Shown here: positions 12,356 through 20,688 of the stretch, one piece after another
How the letters are laid out: each line of letters begins with the position of its first letter
How positions within the stretch are numbered: position 1 is the first letter of the stretch
DNA from: an uncultured Granulosicoccaceae bacterium
GTDB taxonomy: Bacteria; Pseudomonadota; Gammaproteobacteria; Granulosicoccales; Granulosicoccaceae
Length of the DNA stretch: 64,000 nucleotides
Direction of reading: 5' to 3'
NCBI GenBank assembly: GCA_937957915.1
Contig: CALGNZ010000047.1
Location: forward strand, 186,001 to 250,000
The notes under the pieces: model-generated
Database searches by the model: none
What the model was told of the DNA's origin: nothing
What the model saw: only the letters and a program-made list of their open reading frames with translations
Translations under genes and position numbers: made by a program

Positions 12356-12808
12356 TTTCTTTAAACCTGATCGATTAAACGGGGCATTTGGCGGCTCGTT
12401 CCCAGAGTACAGGTTGCCGTCAAACTGATTTTTTGCGCCGGGTTTGCTGCCCCGCGTTGCGGTTCGTGCTACAACCCGAGGTTGCGCCGATCCATTATTT
12501 GTCGCCATCAGGCGATTTATTTCTGTGCGATTGAAACACGCTACGACAAACACTGTCCAATAACTGTTGCACCGGACCGGTACAGGTTGCAGTATTGTCG
12601 TATTGTACAGCTGTGAAGTATAAGCCAGTGGCTACATCAACCGTAAAAATCGCAGCCAAGCCCTTAATAATAGACTGACCCCAAACATGAGTCAAACGTC
12701 TGGCCCGAAAGGCCACTCGCTATCGAGACGCAGCAATCAAATGCCAGCGCACAACCCAACCAGCCTGGCATTCGTCAATGCACATATCCGGGCCTGCTAC
12801 AGGCAATT
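12356..12808. other. Intergenic region between rpmA and ispB; no rplU
   Basis: About 450 bases between divergent rpmA and ispB. In most bacteria the gene for L21 sits here, co-transcribed with rpmA. I read both strands and found no L21-like reading frame, intact or broken. The region presumably holds the two divergent promoters. No clear operator was recognised. Confidence 0.6.
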
Positions 12809-12817
12809 GTGCTGCTG

Positions 12818-13798
12818 ATGGGCGCGTCAGATCTCCATGCACTGACCGAAGGTGAGATGCAGCTTGTGAACCAACGTATTGCAGCTGCATTGCAGTCTGA
12901 CGTTGTGTTGATCAATCAAATGGGTAGCTACATTATTGGTGCCGGAGGCAAGCGATTGCGTCCGAAATTAGTGTTGTCATCGGCTTTGGCGCTCGGCTAC
13001 ACCGGTAATCAACACGTCAATGTTGCCGCGATAATCGAATTCATACATACCGCCACGCTGCTGCATGACGATGTTGTCGACTCGAGTGAGATGCGCCGCG
13101 GGCAGGATACCGCGAATGCGGTTTGGGGCAACGAGGCTGCAGTGCTGGTCGGCGATTTCCTGTACTCGCGTGCGTTCGAAATGATGGTCGAAGTAGGCGA
13201 AATGCGAGTGATGGAAATTCTCTCAGCTGCGACCAATACCATTGCAGCCGGGGAGGTCATGCAGTTGTTGAATATTGGCGAAGCTGATATCGACGAAACC
13301 CGATATATGGAGGTCATCGAGGCCAAAACAGCAAAACTGTTTGAAGCAGCGTCGCAGCTGGGAGCCATTTTGGCGGGCAGCAACACCCGGTTAGAACAGG
13401 CAATGGCAAGCTTTGGGTCCAATCTCGGCATTGCTTTTCAGTTGGTCGACGACGTGCTTGACTACACGGCGGACAGTTCGGAGCTCGGCAAAAATGCCGG
13501 TGACGATCTTGCCGAAGGCAAGCCAACCTTGCCAATTATCTACGCGATGCGCGATGGTGATGACGAAACACGGAGTTTGATCAGACAGGTGCTGACGTCA
13601 GCGGACCAGGAAGTATCGCTTGATCTGCTGACCAGAATTGTAGAGCTGGTAAGAAAATCCGGCGCTATTGAGAACACCTACGAGCTGGCAGCGAAACATG
13701 TTCAGTTGGCGATCGATGCAGTTGCACCGTTGCCAGCGAGCCCGCAAAAAGATGCGATGATTGAAGTCGTACAGTCTTCTCTTGGGCGGCGATTTTAG
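12818..13798 (+). CDS. ispB: Polyprenyl (octaprenyl-type) diphosphate synthase
   Basis: About 326 residues. It makes the long prenyl chain of ubiquinone from FPP and IPP. Both Asp-rich motifs are present: LLHDDVVDSSEMRRG (about residues 82-96) and FQLVDDVLDY (about 207-216). The substrate-binding GGKRLRPKLV and the KTAKLFEAA and GKNAGDDLAEGKPTLP blocks are typical of IspB. The start may be the ATG at 12818 or the in-frame GTG at 12809; there is no decisive Shine-Dalgarno. It is divergent from rpmA, as in E. coli, and its stop is 16 bases from that of the convergent protease gene. Confidence 0.95.
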   Translation: MGASDLHALTEGEMQLVNQRIAAALQSDVVLINQMGSYIIGAGGKRLRPKLVLSSALALGYTGNQHVNVAAIIEFIHTATLLHDDVVDSSEMRRGQDTANAVWGNEAAVLVGDFLYSRAFEMMVEVGEMRVMEILSAATNTIAAGEVMQLLNIGEADIDETRYMEVIEAKTAKLFEAASQLGAILAGSNTRLEQAMASFGSNLGIAFQLVDDVLDYTADSSELGKNAGDDLAEGKPTLPIIYAMRDGDDETRSLIRQVLTSADQEVSLDLLTRIVELVRKSGAIENTYELAAKHVQLAIDAVAPLPASPQKDAMIEVVQSSLGRRF

Positions 13799-13814
13799 TG
13801 CCCTAAAAGTTAGG

Positions 13815-15500
13815 TCAGCGGCGCAAGCGGCAGAGACCGCATTGCAACAACAACATTGCAAATAGCCATTCAAGCGCTGCCAGTGCGCCTCCACCGGAGG
13901 TTTGGCTCTGGTTGCTGCCTCCTGCTGCGTTGCCTCCGCTTGCATCGCCATCACTGGCGTCTGCGGTACCCGGGCTTTCATCATCTGTGTCAGGGTCGTT
14001 TTGCGCTGCAACAATCACCTCGGGTATAACGATCTGCGCGCTGTTGTTTGCGTTGTGTACGTCCAAAAAACCTTCTGGTTCGAGGCTGGCGGAGATCGTG
14101 ATCTCCTGACCTTCTTCCAGGTGTAAGTTAAACGCCAGTGACTGTGACTCTTCTGCAAACGTTGTATCTACAGCGCATTGCACACTGTTGTCAGAAATCA
14201 GTTCGCAACTTGCCGGTGCTGCAGCGATGGTGGCATGTTGCAAATCGACGGTCAGTGTGGCTGAAGGAAATGCGCGCACACCGTCGGTATTAGTTACAAG
14301 CGCGATGATGCCGGTGTCGTCCTGCCGGGCAAGCGTAATGTCCATATCAATTGCATCTTCGTGGCAGGTACTTTCTTCCAGTCGCTTGCTAATGGCATCA
14401 ACACTACAGCTGGAAAAGGCTCTGGTGGAGTTTTCATTGATGTGCGAAAACATCAGTCCGTCACTGATATTGTTGCATTGGCTGGTCTCATCGTCATGCA
14501 ACGCGCCGAGGTTGTGCCCGATTTCATGAGCCGTAAGCAGGATCGGGTAGCGAAACGGAAGCGACAGGCTGACGTCGTATCCATTCGTCTTGCATACCGT
14601 ATCAATATAGGCAAGCCCGACTGAGGGATCTGCGGTTAGAACCCCGGTAAACAAATGGACCAGAGCTAAATCGTTGCTGAGTTGATCTGCAAATAATCGG
14701 TAGTCGCGAAATCGGGTCAGGTTATCTTCCAGTGAAATATCACCCAGAGCCAGAGTTTCATTGTCAGTCACCATAATGGCTGTCTCGACTTTAAGAGCCA
14801 GACCGAATTCCTCGCGGTAAATGCCGTCAACAGCGTTTATTGTGGAAATTGCCTGAGCCAGACCTCTGCCACCAATGGCCTCGTCGTAGGCGCTGTCGAT
14901 GACGATGGCAATGCGCGCTACCTTTGTTACTTTTTCTGGTTTGTTAAAGAAGCCATTGCCGATATCGATCTCAACGATATCGCCTGTGAGGCTATCAGAT
15001 TGATCGTCAAACGGTTCGATGGGGTCTGCCAGCAACTGGCCGAATGGTGAATTGAAGCCGGATTGTATTTGTCTGATGACATCTGCCGAGACGATATGAT
15101 TGAGATGAATGCGCTCATCACCTGTATCAATAATGCCAGCGACTTCGTCGCCTTGAACTACGATCCGCACCCACGAGTCTGCGACGTTTTCGAGTTGTCC
15201 CTGATAGACCGAGATGTCGGTAAGATTGCCTTGGCGGCTGCCGGTTTCATCAATGGTAAGAATATTGGTGTTGCCAAATGCCTCGCTCTTGTTGAGCAGC
15301 AGCGTCTCCTCCCGATTGTCGAGCTGCAGGCGCAATTTGTGGCTGAACGTTGCATCACTGAACGGCCCGATGTCCACAATTGATACATTGCTGTAGACAC
15401 CCGCGGTTGCCATGTGTGAGGACAGGGGGAAGGATAATATGATGCTTGTCGCAAGCATCAACTTTTTGAAAAGATTACTAATTTTAATTTCTCGGCGCAT
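13815..15500 (-). CDS. Secreted reprolysin-type zinc metalloprotease with GlyGly-CTERM anchor
   Basis: 561 residues. A signal peptide follows a basic start (KKLMLATSIILSFPLSSHMATA). The metzincin zinc site HEIGHNLGALHDD lies near residues 323-335 and carries the three His ligands and the catalytic Glu. Upstream RIAIVIDSAYDEAIGG fits the first strand of an adamalysin-like catalytic domain. A region of possible beta domains follows, then an acidic/Gly linker. The C-terminus reads SGGGALAALEWLFAMLLL with a basic end (CRLRR): a Gly-Gly, hydrophobic, basic tripartite tail matching GlyGly-CTERM (rhombosortase substrate) signals. It is therefore probably exported by type II secretion and processed at the tail. 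The substrate is unknown. Confidence 0.88.
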   Translation of the reverse strand: MRREIKISNLFKKLMLATSIILSFPLSSHMATAGVYSNVSIVDIGPFSDATFSHKLRLQLDNREETLLLNKSEAFGNTNILTIDETGSRQGNLTDISVYQGQLENVADSWVRIVVQGDEVAGIIDTGDERIHLNHIVSADVIRQIQSGFNSPFGQLLADPIEPFDDQSDSLTGDIVEIDIGNGFFNKPEKVTKVARIAIVIDSAYDEAIGGRGLAQAISTINAVDGIYREEFGLALKVETAIMVTDNETLALGDISLEDNLTRFRDYRLFADQLSNDLALVHLFTGVLTADPSVGLAYIDTVCKTNGYDVSLSLPFRYPILLTAHEIGHNLGALHDDETSQCNNISDGLMFSHINENSTRAFSSCSVDAISKRLEESTCHEDAIDMDITLARQDDTGIIALVTNTDGVRAFPSATLTVDLQHATIAAAPASCELISDNSVQCAVDTTFAEESQSLAFNLHLEEGQEITISASLEPEGFLDVHNANNSAQIVIPEVIVAAQNDPDTDDESPGTADASDGDASGGNAAGGSNQSQTSGGGALAALEWLFAMLLLQCGLCRLRR

Positions 15501-15616
15501 AAATAACTTTGCCTGATGTACTTCGGTGTTTCAGTCGTGAACAGCAGTTTGCGTTGCAGTTGCCGACTTGGAATCCTTCCACAGTATCAACATAATGACA
15601 ATGTCTGTGCGCAAAA

Positions 15617-15650
15617 TCAAAAAAACCCGCGCCGGTATGGTGCGGGTTTG
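15617..15650 (-). terminator. Intrinsic terminator downstream of the repeat lipoprotein
   Basis: On the minus strand AACCCGCACC pairs with the GGCGCGGGTT side, followed by a run of T residues (complement of the A-run at 15619-15625). It lies about 105 bases after the stop at 15756. A second perfect 8-bp hairpin (GAGACGCC / GGCGTCTC, 15664-15686) precedes it without a T-run. Confidence 0.75.
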
Positions 15651-15755
15651 CTGGTTCAGCAGGTGAGACGCCTGATTCGGCGTCTCTGACTCTTGCGATT
15701 CAGATCGGTCAGTATCCCGACCAGCGGCAGGCCCGCTGGCGGTGTAGGGTTAAGT

Positions 15756-16967
15756 CTACTGTGGCGATACGCCCAATGCACGAACCGTTGCAATATTCAG
15801 GTAGTTATCAACTGGAAGTTTCTTCGCTCGCTGGAACGAATTAACGGCAGTCATTGTCGATTTGCCGACCACACCATCAATAGCACCCGGGTTATGGCCC
15901 GCTGATTTCAGCGCCTGCTGAATCTGTGTAATTCGGTCGCGGGTCATGTTGGTGTCGCACAGGATTTCGCGCCACTCCATTGAGCCATCCTTGACCAGTT
16001 TTCGCTTTGTGACGGTGGCATATTTTCCCGGAACCTTGATGCGCTTTTCTGTTGCCGGAGTTGTTTCGTCAGTAACGGTCACTGTTTTGTATTCAGCGGG
16101 GATTACAACCTTGCGGGTAGTCGGGGGAGTATCCACCACGCGCTTTTCTATGGTGTTGTATACCGCGGGAATTTCAACAACTTTAGTTGATGCGGGTGTT
16201 TTCAAAACGCGCTTTTTGACGGTTTTGTAAGAGGCGGGAACAGTGACCAGGCACATGATTTCACCGGTGGTTTCGTCAATGCGCTGAATTGGTCCGGTAC
16301 CTTTCTTCCAGGTGGTGTGAGCTGGCTTGTCGATTACACGTTCGGTGACTGTGTCATAGGTTGGCTCAACCTGGATCAGCTTCTTTGTTGCTGCCTTGAC
16401 CAGGACTCGTTCCTTCACCATTTTGTACTTGCCGGGAATGGTGACCAGTTTCTCCGACGCTTCTTTCACTAACACGCGTTTTTTTACGTTGCTGTATTTA
16501 GCTGGAATAATCTCGATGCGCTCGGACGGCTCCTGCACCAGGATTCTATCGGTGATCGTGTCATATTTCGGTCCGACCCACAGGCGTGTAAAACACTGTC
16601 CGGGTTTGGCACCGGGGGGCAGCAAGTCACCAGCACCATAGTTACTGCCAGCCTGCACGGGTGTTGCAGCTTGTGATGATTGCTGAGCGAGCAGTGACTC
16701 GCGCTTGTCCAGTTCCGCAGCTCGTCGGTTAAGTGCTTCTTCGCGAGATGCGAGTGCGTCTGCTTCGTCACCGCCGGTGACTGCATCGGCTGCGGCTCCA
16801 GCGGTGCTTTTAGCGGCACCGGCAATCTTGCCAGCTGTGCCCGTTACGCCGTCAGTTACTTTTCCAACGGTCGAGCAAGCAGACAGGGATGCAAGCAGAA
16901 TGGCTGCCGATGCCAGGGTTTGGAAGTTTCTGGTGTTTTTCACAGTTGATACTCCGGGTTTTACCAT
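15756..16967 (-). CDS. Peptidoglycan-binding lipoprotein with eight 23-residue tandem repeats
   Basis: 403 residues from the ATG at 16967, which gives a clean lipoprotein signal (LASAAILLASLSAC, Cys 31). An Ala/Gly-rich segment and a charged helix (about residues 70-98, ALASREEALNRRAAELDKRE) follow. Residues 129-337 hold eight repeats of the pattern Y-x-T-V-x-K-R-V-L-V-K-x-A-x-x-K-x-x-x-I-P. The fourth carries a 20-residue insert. Residues about 343-400 form a PG_binding_1 domain (ITQIQQALKSAGHNPGAIDG, then VVGKSTMTAVNSFQ). Three further Cys (125, 239, 337) could form disulfides. The protein probably tethers the outer membrane to peptidoglycan, with the repeats as a spacer. The repeat family was not recognised. 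Confidence 0.82.
   Translation of the reverse strand: MVKPGVSTVKNTRNFQTLASAAILLASLSACSTVGKVTDGVTGTAGKIAGAAKSTAGAAADAVTGGDEADALASREEALNRRAAELDKRESLLAQQSSQAATPVQAGSNYGAGDLLPPGAKPGQCFTRLWVGPKYDTITDRILVQEPSERIEIIPAKYSNVKKRVLVKEASEKLVTIPGKYKMVKERVLVKAATKKLIQVEPTYDTVTERVIDKPAHTTWKKGTGPIQRIDETTGEIMCLVTVPASYKTVKKRVLKTPASTKVVEIPAVYNTIEKRVVDTPPTTRKVVIPAEYKTVTVTDETTPATEKRIKVPGKYATVTKRKLVKDGSMEWREILCDTNMTRDRITQIQQALKSAGHNPGAIDGVVGKSTMTAVNSFQRAKKLPVDNYLNIATVRALGVSPQ
15957..16583 (-). repeat. Protein-level tandem repeats, unit about 69 bp
   Basis: Eight consecutive units of about 23 codons within the lipoprotein gene. Typical units are YSNVKKRVLVKEASEKLVTI, YKMVKERVLVKAATKKLIQV and YKTVKKRVLKTPASTKVVEI. 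The units diverge in nucleotide sequence, so the array is old and held by selection rather than a fresh duplication. Confidence 0.85.
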
Positions 16968-17245
16968 TTGGGGATAATGCAGGGTCGGATGCGAAAAGCG
17001 CATCTGTTCATATAAAAACAACAATTCAGTTTTTATGGCGAAAAAACCACAGGCGATATGTGGAAAGCCATCACAACACCGATCGAATGTTAAGCCAATT
17101 AATGCATGTTGATTGCAAATTATTGTAATGAAATGAAATTCTACAAAAATTCCTGGCGGTTTGCGCTGGTGCGAGATTACTGTGGGTCAATCATCGATGG
17201 GTTAGGCAGCATAAATAAAACGGAATACATTCCGAAAATTCGCTG

Positions 17246-17848
17246 TCATTTAATCAGCTCGTGAATCGATTTGAACTGTCTTGTTTGATATTTACCACAA
17301 TCAATGCTGTCCACAGTCCAGGGTCCGATTTGATACCGGATTAGTCTCAGTGTTGGTAAATCGACAGCTGCGGTCATGCGTCTGACCTGGCGATTTCTGC
17401 CTTCATCGATAATGAGTTCAAGCCAGTCTGTGGGAATAGACTGTCGTGATCGGATGGGCGGATCACGTACCCAGAGTTGCGCAGGTTCGCTGATTCGCCG
17501 TGCTTCAACCGCTGTGGCGAGTCCATCCTTTAACATGACCCCATTGCGCAAAGCCACCAGGGCCTTCTGTGTGACTTCGCCCTCCACCTGTACGCGGTAG
17601 GTTTTGAGTAGCTTTTGCGAAGGATGGGCAATTTTGTGTTGCAGTGTTCCGTTATCTGTAAGTAACAACAAGCCCTCGCTGTCTTTGTCAAGCCGTCCTG
17701 CCGGATACACATTCCTGGTCGTGACCAAATGGCTCAGATTTCTGTCAGCGCCGCTAAACTGACTGACGTAACCGAAGGGTTTGTTGAGCAGTATCAACTG
17801 CCCGCCGGATTTACGGGTCTGTTTGACAGAAGGTCGGTGTCTGTTCAT
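17246..17848 (-). CDS. rluE: 23S rRNA pseudouridine synthase, RluE type
   Basis: 200 residues. It isomerises uridine in 23S rRNA (position 2457 in E. coli). The catalytic Asp is in YPAGRLDKDSEGLLLLTDNG (about residues 50-69). The RluE-type C-terminal block VRDPPIRSRQSIPTDWLEL and GRNRQVRRMTAAV / LPTLRLIRYQIGPW follow the E. coli RluE sequence closely. No S4 domain is present, consistent with RluE rather than RsuA or RluB. It is monocistronic and starts with ATG. Confidence 0.92.
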   Translation of the reverse strand: MNRHRPSVKQTRKSGGQLILLNKPFGYVSQFSGADRNLSHLVTTRNVYPAGRLDKDSEGLLLLTDNGTLQHKIAHPSQKLLKTYRVQVEGEVTQKALVALRNGVMLKDGLATAVEARRISEPAQLWVRDPPIRSRQSIPTDWLELIIDEGRNRQVRRMTAAVDLPTLRLIRYQIGPWTVDSIDCGKYQTRQFKSIHELIK

Positions 17849-17960
17849 TGCTCACAAATTCTGGGAACGCAGATACAGGGCAGTGATGGTGAGGGTGTCG
17901 GCTGAGGATTCGCTGGTGTGTTACCCGATGGCTGAGAGGAACCCAACAATTGCTGACGAG

Positions 17961-18932
17961 TCATGGTGCTGTAACGACTTGCTCCAGCAGTCGCCGCCAT
18001 TTCTCGCGTCTGGCAGTGCTCATTTGCAGTTGATCGAATACCCCCTCCAACGCATCGGCATTGGGCTGAATATTCAGCTCGTGGCAGTTGTTAGTGGTCA
18101 TCGTTTCGTCAATCCATAAACCGGTTAACTGGCGAGCCAAGCGGATAGTATCCGCGTGCGTAGCCACAAGTGCAGAGACGCGCTGGGCCCCGCGGAATTT
18201 CATGCCTGCTACTTTATCTGCGTTGGCGAGCAAATTGTCAATGTTGCCCCATTTGATCAGCAGTCGCGCCGCGGTGGCAACACCCACTCCGGGCACACCG
18301 GGTATGTTGTCGACTTTGTCTCCGCAAATGGCGAGTAAGTCAGCTATCTGATTGGGCCTGACGCCAAATTTTTTTTCTACCAGACGTGCGTCGAGCCAGA
18401 CATCTTTTGCGAAATCCCAAACCGCATCATTTTTCCCGACAAACTGACACAGATCCTTGTCGGCACTGACGATGACAGATGCGAGGTCTTGCTCATGCGC
18501 CAAACCTGCGAGCATGCCTATTATGTCGTCGGCTTCAACTTTGTTACTGGCGAGGGCAGTGATTCCGGCCGCTGTAACGAAGTTCTTGCAGTGGGCAAAC
18601 TGTTTTTTTAGATCTTCCGGTGCCGGAGAGCGGTTTGCCTTGTACTCAGGATATACCGCGTTGCGACCGGAACCGGTCAGGCTTTCATCAAACGCACAGG
18701 CGAGAAGCCTTGGCTTGCGCCGTGAGATCAGCTGGTAGAGAAATTCGATAAAGCCGTACACTGCATTAGCGGGTCGGCCATCTGCGTCCACGATACTGCC
18801 TGGCAGCGTATGCCAACCTCTAAACACATAGATGCTGGAATCGACCAGATACAGAGCGTTCTGGTCAGAGCGCGCAGCGACGGGGGCTGCCACAATAGCA
18901 ACCCGAGACCGACAGCTGCCGGTCTCGGACAT
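17961..18932 (-). CDS. Stand-alone 5'-3' exonuclease (Pol I N-terminal domain / flap endonuclease type)
   Basis: 323 residues or fewer. The metal-binding acidic residues are visible in YLVDSSIYVFRGWH, ACAFDESL, EADDIIGML and VSADKDLCQFV. The helix-hairpin-helix GDKVDNIPGVPGVGVATAARLL binds DNA. These are the hallmarks of the 5'-nuclease domain of DNA polymerase I encoded as a separate protein. A role in primer or flap removal is the family expectation. The frame opens at ATG 18932, but a strong hairpin covers codons 3-10 and a GTG at 18893 is an alternative start just before the conserved domain. It lies 16 bases after rpmE. Confidence 0.9.
   Translation of the reverse strand: MSETGSCRSRVAIVAAPVAARSDQNALYLVDSSIYVFRGWHTLPGSIVDADGRPANAVYGFIEFLYQLISRRKPRLLACAFDESLTGSGRNAVYPEYKANRSPAPEDLKKQFAHCKNFVTAAGITALASNKVEADDIIGMLAGLAHEQDLASVIVSADKDLCQFVGKNDAVWDFAKDVWLDARLVEKKFGVRPNQIADLLAICGDKVDNIPGVPGVGVATAARLLIKWGNIDNLLANADKVAGMKFRGAQRVSALVATHADTIRLARQLTGLWIDETMTTNNCHELNIQPNADALEGVFDQLQMSTARREKWRRLLEQVVTAP
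18903..18928 (-). other. 9-bp perfect hairpin just after rpmE
   Basis: CCGAGACCG (18903-18911) pairs with CGGTCTCGG (18920-18928) around an 8-base loop, starting about 20 bases after the rpmE stop on the minus strand. No T-run follows. It either shapes the rpmE transcript end or, if the exonuclease starts at ATG 18932, sits inside its first codons and would hinder translation. Confidence 0.55.
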
Positions 18933-18948
18933 TCAAAACTGTGTGTCG

Positions 18949-19152
18949 TTATTTCTTGCCGTAGCGTCGCTTGAACTTGTCAACCTGGCCCGCCGAATCG
19001 AGAATCTTCTGCTTGCCGGTATAGAACGGGTGGCAGGAAGAACATACTTCGACGTTCAGATCTCTACCGAGAGTAGAGCGAGTGACGAACGCATTGCCGC
19101 AGCTGCAGGCCACGTTAACTTCGCCGTATTTTGGATGGATGTCTGCTTTCAT
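18949..19152 (-). CDS. rpmE: 50S ribosomal protein L31, zinc-binding type
   Basis: A 67-residue L31 starting [20 protein letters not shown]. The four zinc ligands are present as CSC and CSSC ([13 protein letters not shown]), so this is the C+ form rather than the zinc-independent paralogue. The C-terminal VDKFKRRYG is typical. The exonuclease gene follows 16 bases later. Confidence 0.97.
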   Translation of the reverse strand: MKADIHPKYGEVNVACSCGNAFVTRSTLGRDLNVEVCSSCHPFYTGKQKILDSAGQVDKFKRRYGKK

Positions 19153-19278
19153 GACAAGGGTCTCGCCTATTGTCCGAGACGTGCTGAGGCGATAGCCACA
19201 ACGTCGCTCGGTATTAAATTCCAGTCAGCCCGCCAGTATAGTGCCTGCGTAGGGCAATCACAAGCTATCGCGGTGGTA

Positions 19279-19464
19279 TTAACCGTTTTCCTGCTGTGCG
19301 TCGACTCTGGAGATATGCCCTTCCGGGTCAATTTCAATGGAGATGAGCATCGGTGAGCAGCAAACCTGACAGTCTTCGGTGTACTGCTGATGTTCAACCG
19401 AGCAATCGATCAGGATTCCGATACGTTCGGCGCAGAAGGGGCATTCAATTTGGTACTCCTCCAT
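19279..19464 (-). CDS. CPXCG-motif cysteine-rich protein
   Basis: A 61-residue protein with two Cys pairs (IECPFCAERI and DCQVCCSPM), as in the CPXCG small zinc-ribbon-like family of unknown function. Its ATG (19464) follows the hemW stop codon directly (TAAATG), so it is translationally coupled to hemW and is the last gene of the rph-rdgB-hemW operon. Confidence 0.88.
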   Translation of the reverse strand: MEEYQIECPFCAERIGILIDCSVEHQQYTEDCQVCCSPMLISIEIDPEGHISRVDAQQENG

Positions 19465-20688
19465 TTAGCTGTCTCTTTTAATCTCAATAATATTGACGGA
19501 GGCTAGTCCGCCATCAGCCTTGTGGCTGTCTCTTTCCATAAACCGTTCCAACAGGGTGTCGAGAAACTGCAGGCCCAGCGGGGTTGCGGCTATCCGGTTT
19601 GTATCGCGCTGCAATAGCCCGTCTCGTTCCACTTCGACCAGGGTTTTGGTCAGCGGATGTAACGTTTCTCCGGTACATTGCTCGAACTGCAGCGGTGTAA
19701 AGCCATCGTTAAGACGCAGGGCGTTCATCATAAACTCAAAACGGGCCTCGGCTTCTGAGACGTTGTGCGACGCTTGTATACGTTCCGGGCTGTGGGCAGT
19801 TTGCAAATACTTTTCCGGGTGTTTGTGTTTGCTGTGGCGCACAATCAGGTTGTTGGCCGGAAAACTCAATTTGGAATGAGCGCCCGCGCCAATGCCCAGG
19901 TAGTCGCCGAAGGTCCAGTAATTTAAGTTGTGCTGGCACCGCCTGTTTGCCTGCGCATAAGCGGATACTTCGTATTGCTCGTAGCCCGCCTCGGTGATCA
20001 TGCGCTGCCCGACAGACTGTATTGCTGCCAGTTTATCTTCGTCGGGCAAATGCGGTGGCCTGGCTGCAAACAATGTGTTCGGTTCCAGGGTCAGCTGGTA
20101 GTAGGACAGGTGGCTCGGGCTGAGCGCAATCGCACGTCTGATGTCGTCCGCTGCATCGTCTTCTGATTGGTCTGGCAAACCGTGCATTAAATCAATGTTG
20201 AAGTTGTCGAAGCCGGCCTTTGCCGCACTTTCACATGCCTGGGCTGCTTCATCACCGCTGTGAATACGGCCTAATACGTTCAGTTGATCGGCATTAAATG
20301 TTTGTACGCCAATGGAGAGCCTGTTGATACCGGCCTGCCGGTAACTTTCAAATCGTGACTGTTCTGTAGTGCCGGGGTTGGCTTCCAGGGTAATTTCAGC
20401 CAGGGGTTCGAGTTTGACGATGGCCCGGATTTTACCCAGAAGAAAGTTAAGTCCCTCTGCCGACATCAGACTTGGCGTGCCGCCGCCAAAGAAAATGGTT
20501 TCCACCGATCGGCCCCAGATATCCGGCGCGTGCTGCTCGAGGTCAGCAACCAATGCGTTTAGATAGTCTCTCTCAGGTATGTCACCGCGAACCGCATGCG
20601 AGTTGAAATCGCAGTACGGGCACTTTCGTACGCACCACGGATAGTGCACATACAGGCTGAGCGGTGGATACTCGGTGAAGTGTCTCAA
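19465..20688 (-). CDS. hemW: Heme chaperone HemW (radical SAM, coproporphyrinogen oxidase-like)
   Basis: A 407-residue radical SAM protein. The [4Fe-4S] motif is in YPWCVRKCPYCDFNSH (CxxxCxxC), and FFGGGTPSLM, ITLEANPGTTEQ and INRLSIGVQTF follow as in HemN/HemW. The position after rdgB and the short N-terminus before the cluster fit HemW, which inserts heme into respiratory enzymes, rather than HemN. It starts with TTG (20688), overlapping the rdgB stop as TTGA, so the two are coupled. Confidence 0.93.
   Translation of the reverse strand: MRHFTEYPPLSLYVHYPWCVRKCPYCDFNSHAVRGDIPERDYLNALVADLEQHAPDIWGRSVETIFFGGGTPSLMSAEGLNFLLGKIRAIVKLEPLAEITLEANPGTTEQSRFESYRQAGINRLSIGVQTFNADQLNVLGRIHSGDEAAQACESAAKAGFDNFNIDLMHGLPDQSEDDAADDIRRAIALSPSHLSYYQLTLEPNTLFAARPPHLPDEDKLAAIQSVGQRMITEAGYEQYEVSAYAQANRRCQHNLNYWTFGDYLGIGAGAHSKLSFPANNLIVRHSKHKHPEKYLQTAHSPERIQASHNVSEAEARFEFMMNALRLNDGFTPLQFEQCTGETLHPLTKTLVEVERDGLLQRDTNRIAATPLGLQFLDTLLERFMERDSHKADGGLASVNIIEIKRDS

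Noticed and set aside
12356-12553. 66-codon in-frame extension of rpmA upstream
   Set aside because: L27 has a highly conserved start at the Met used here, and the extra residues match nothing, including L21.
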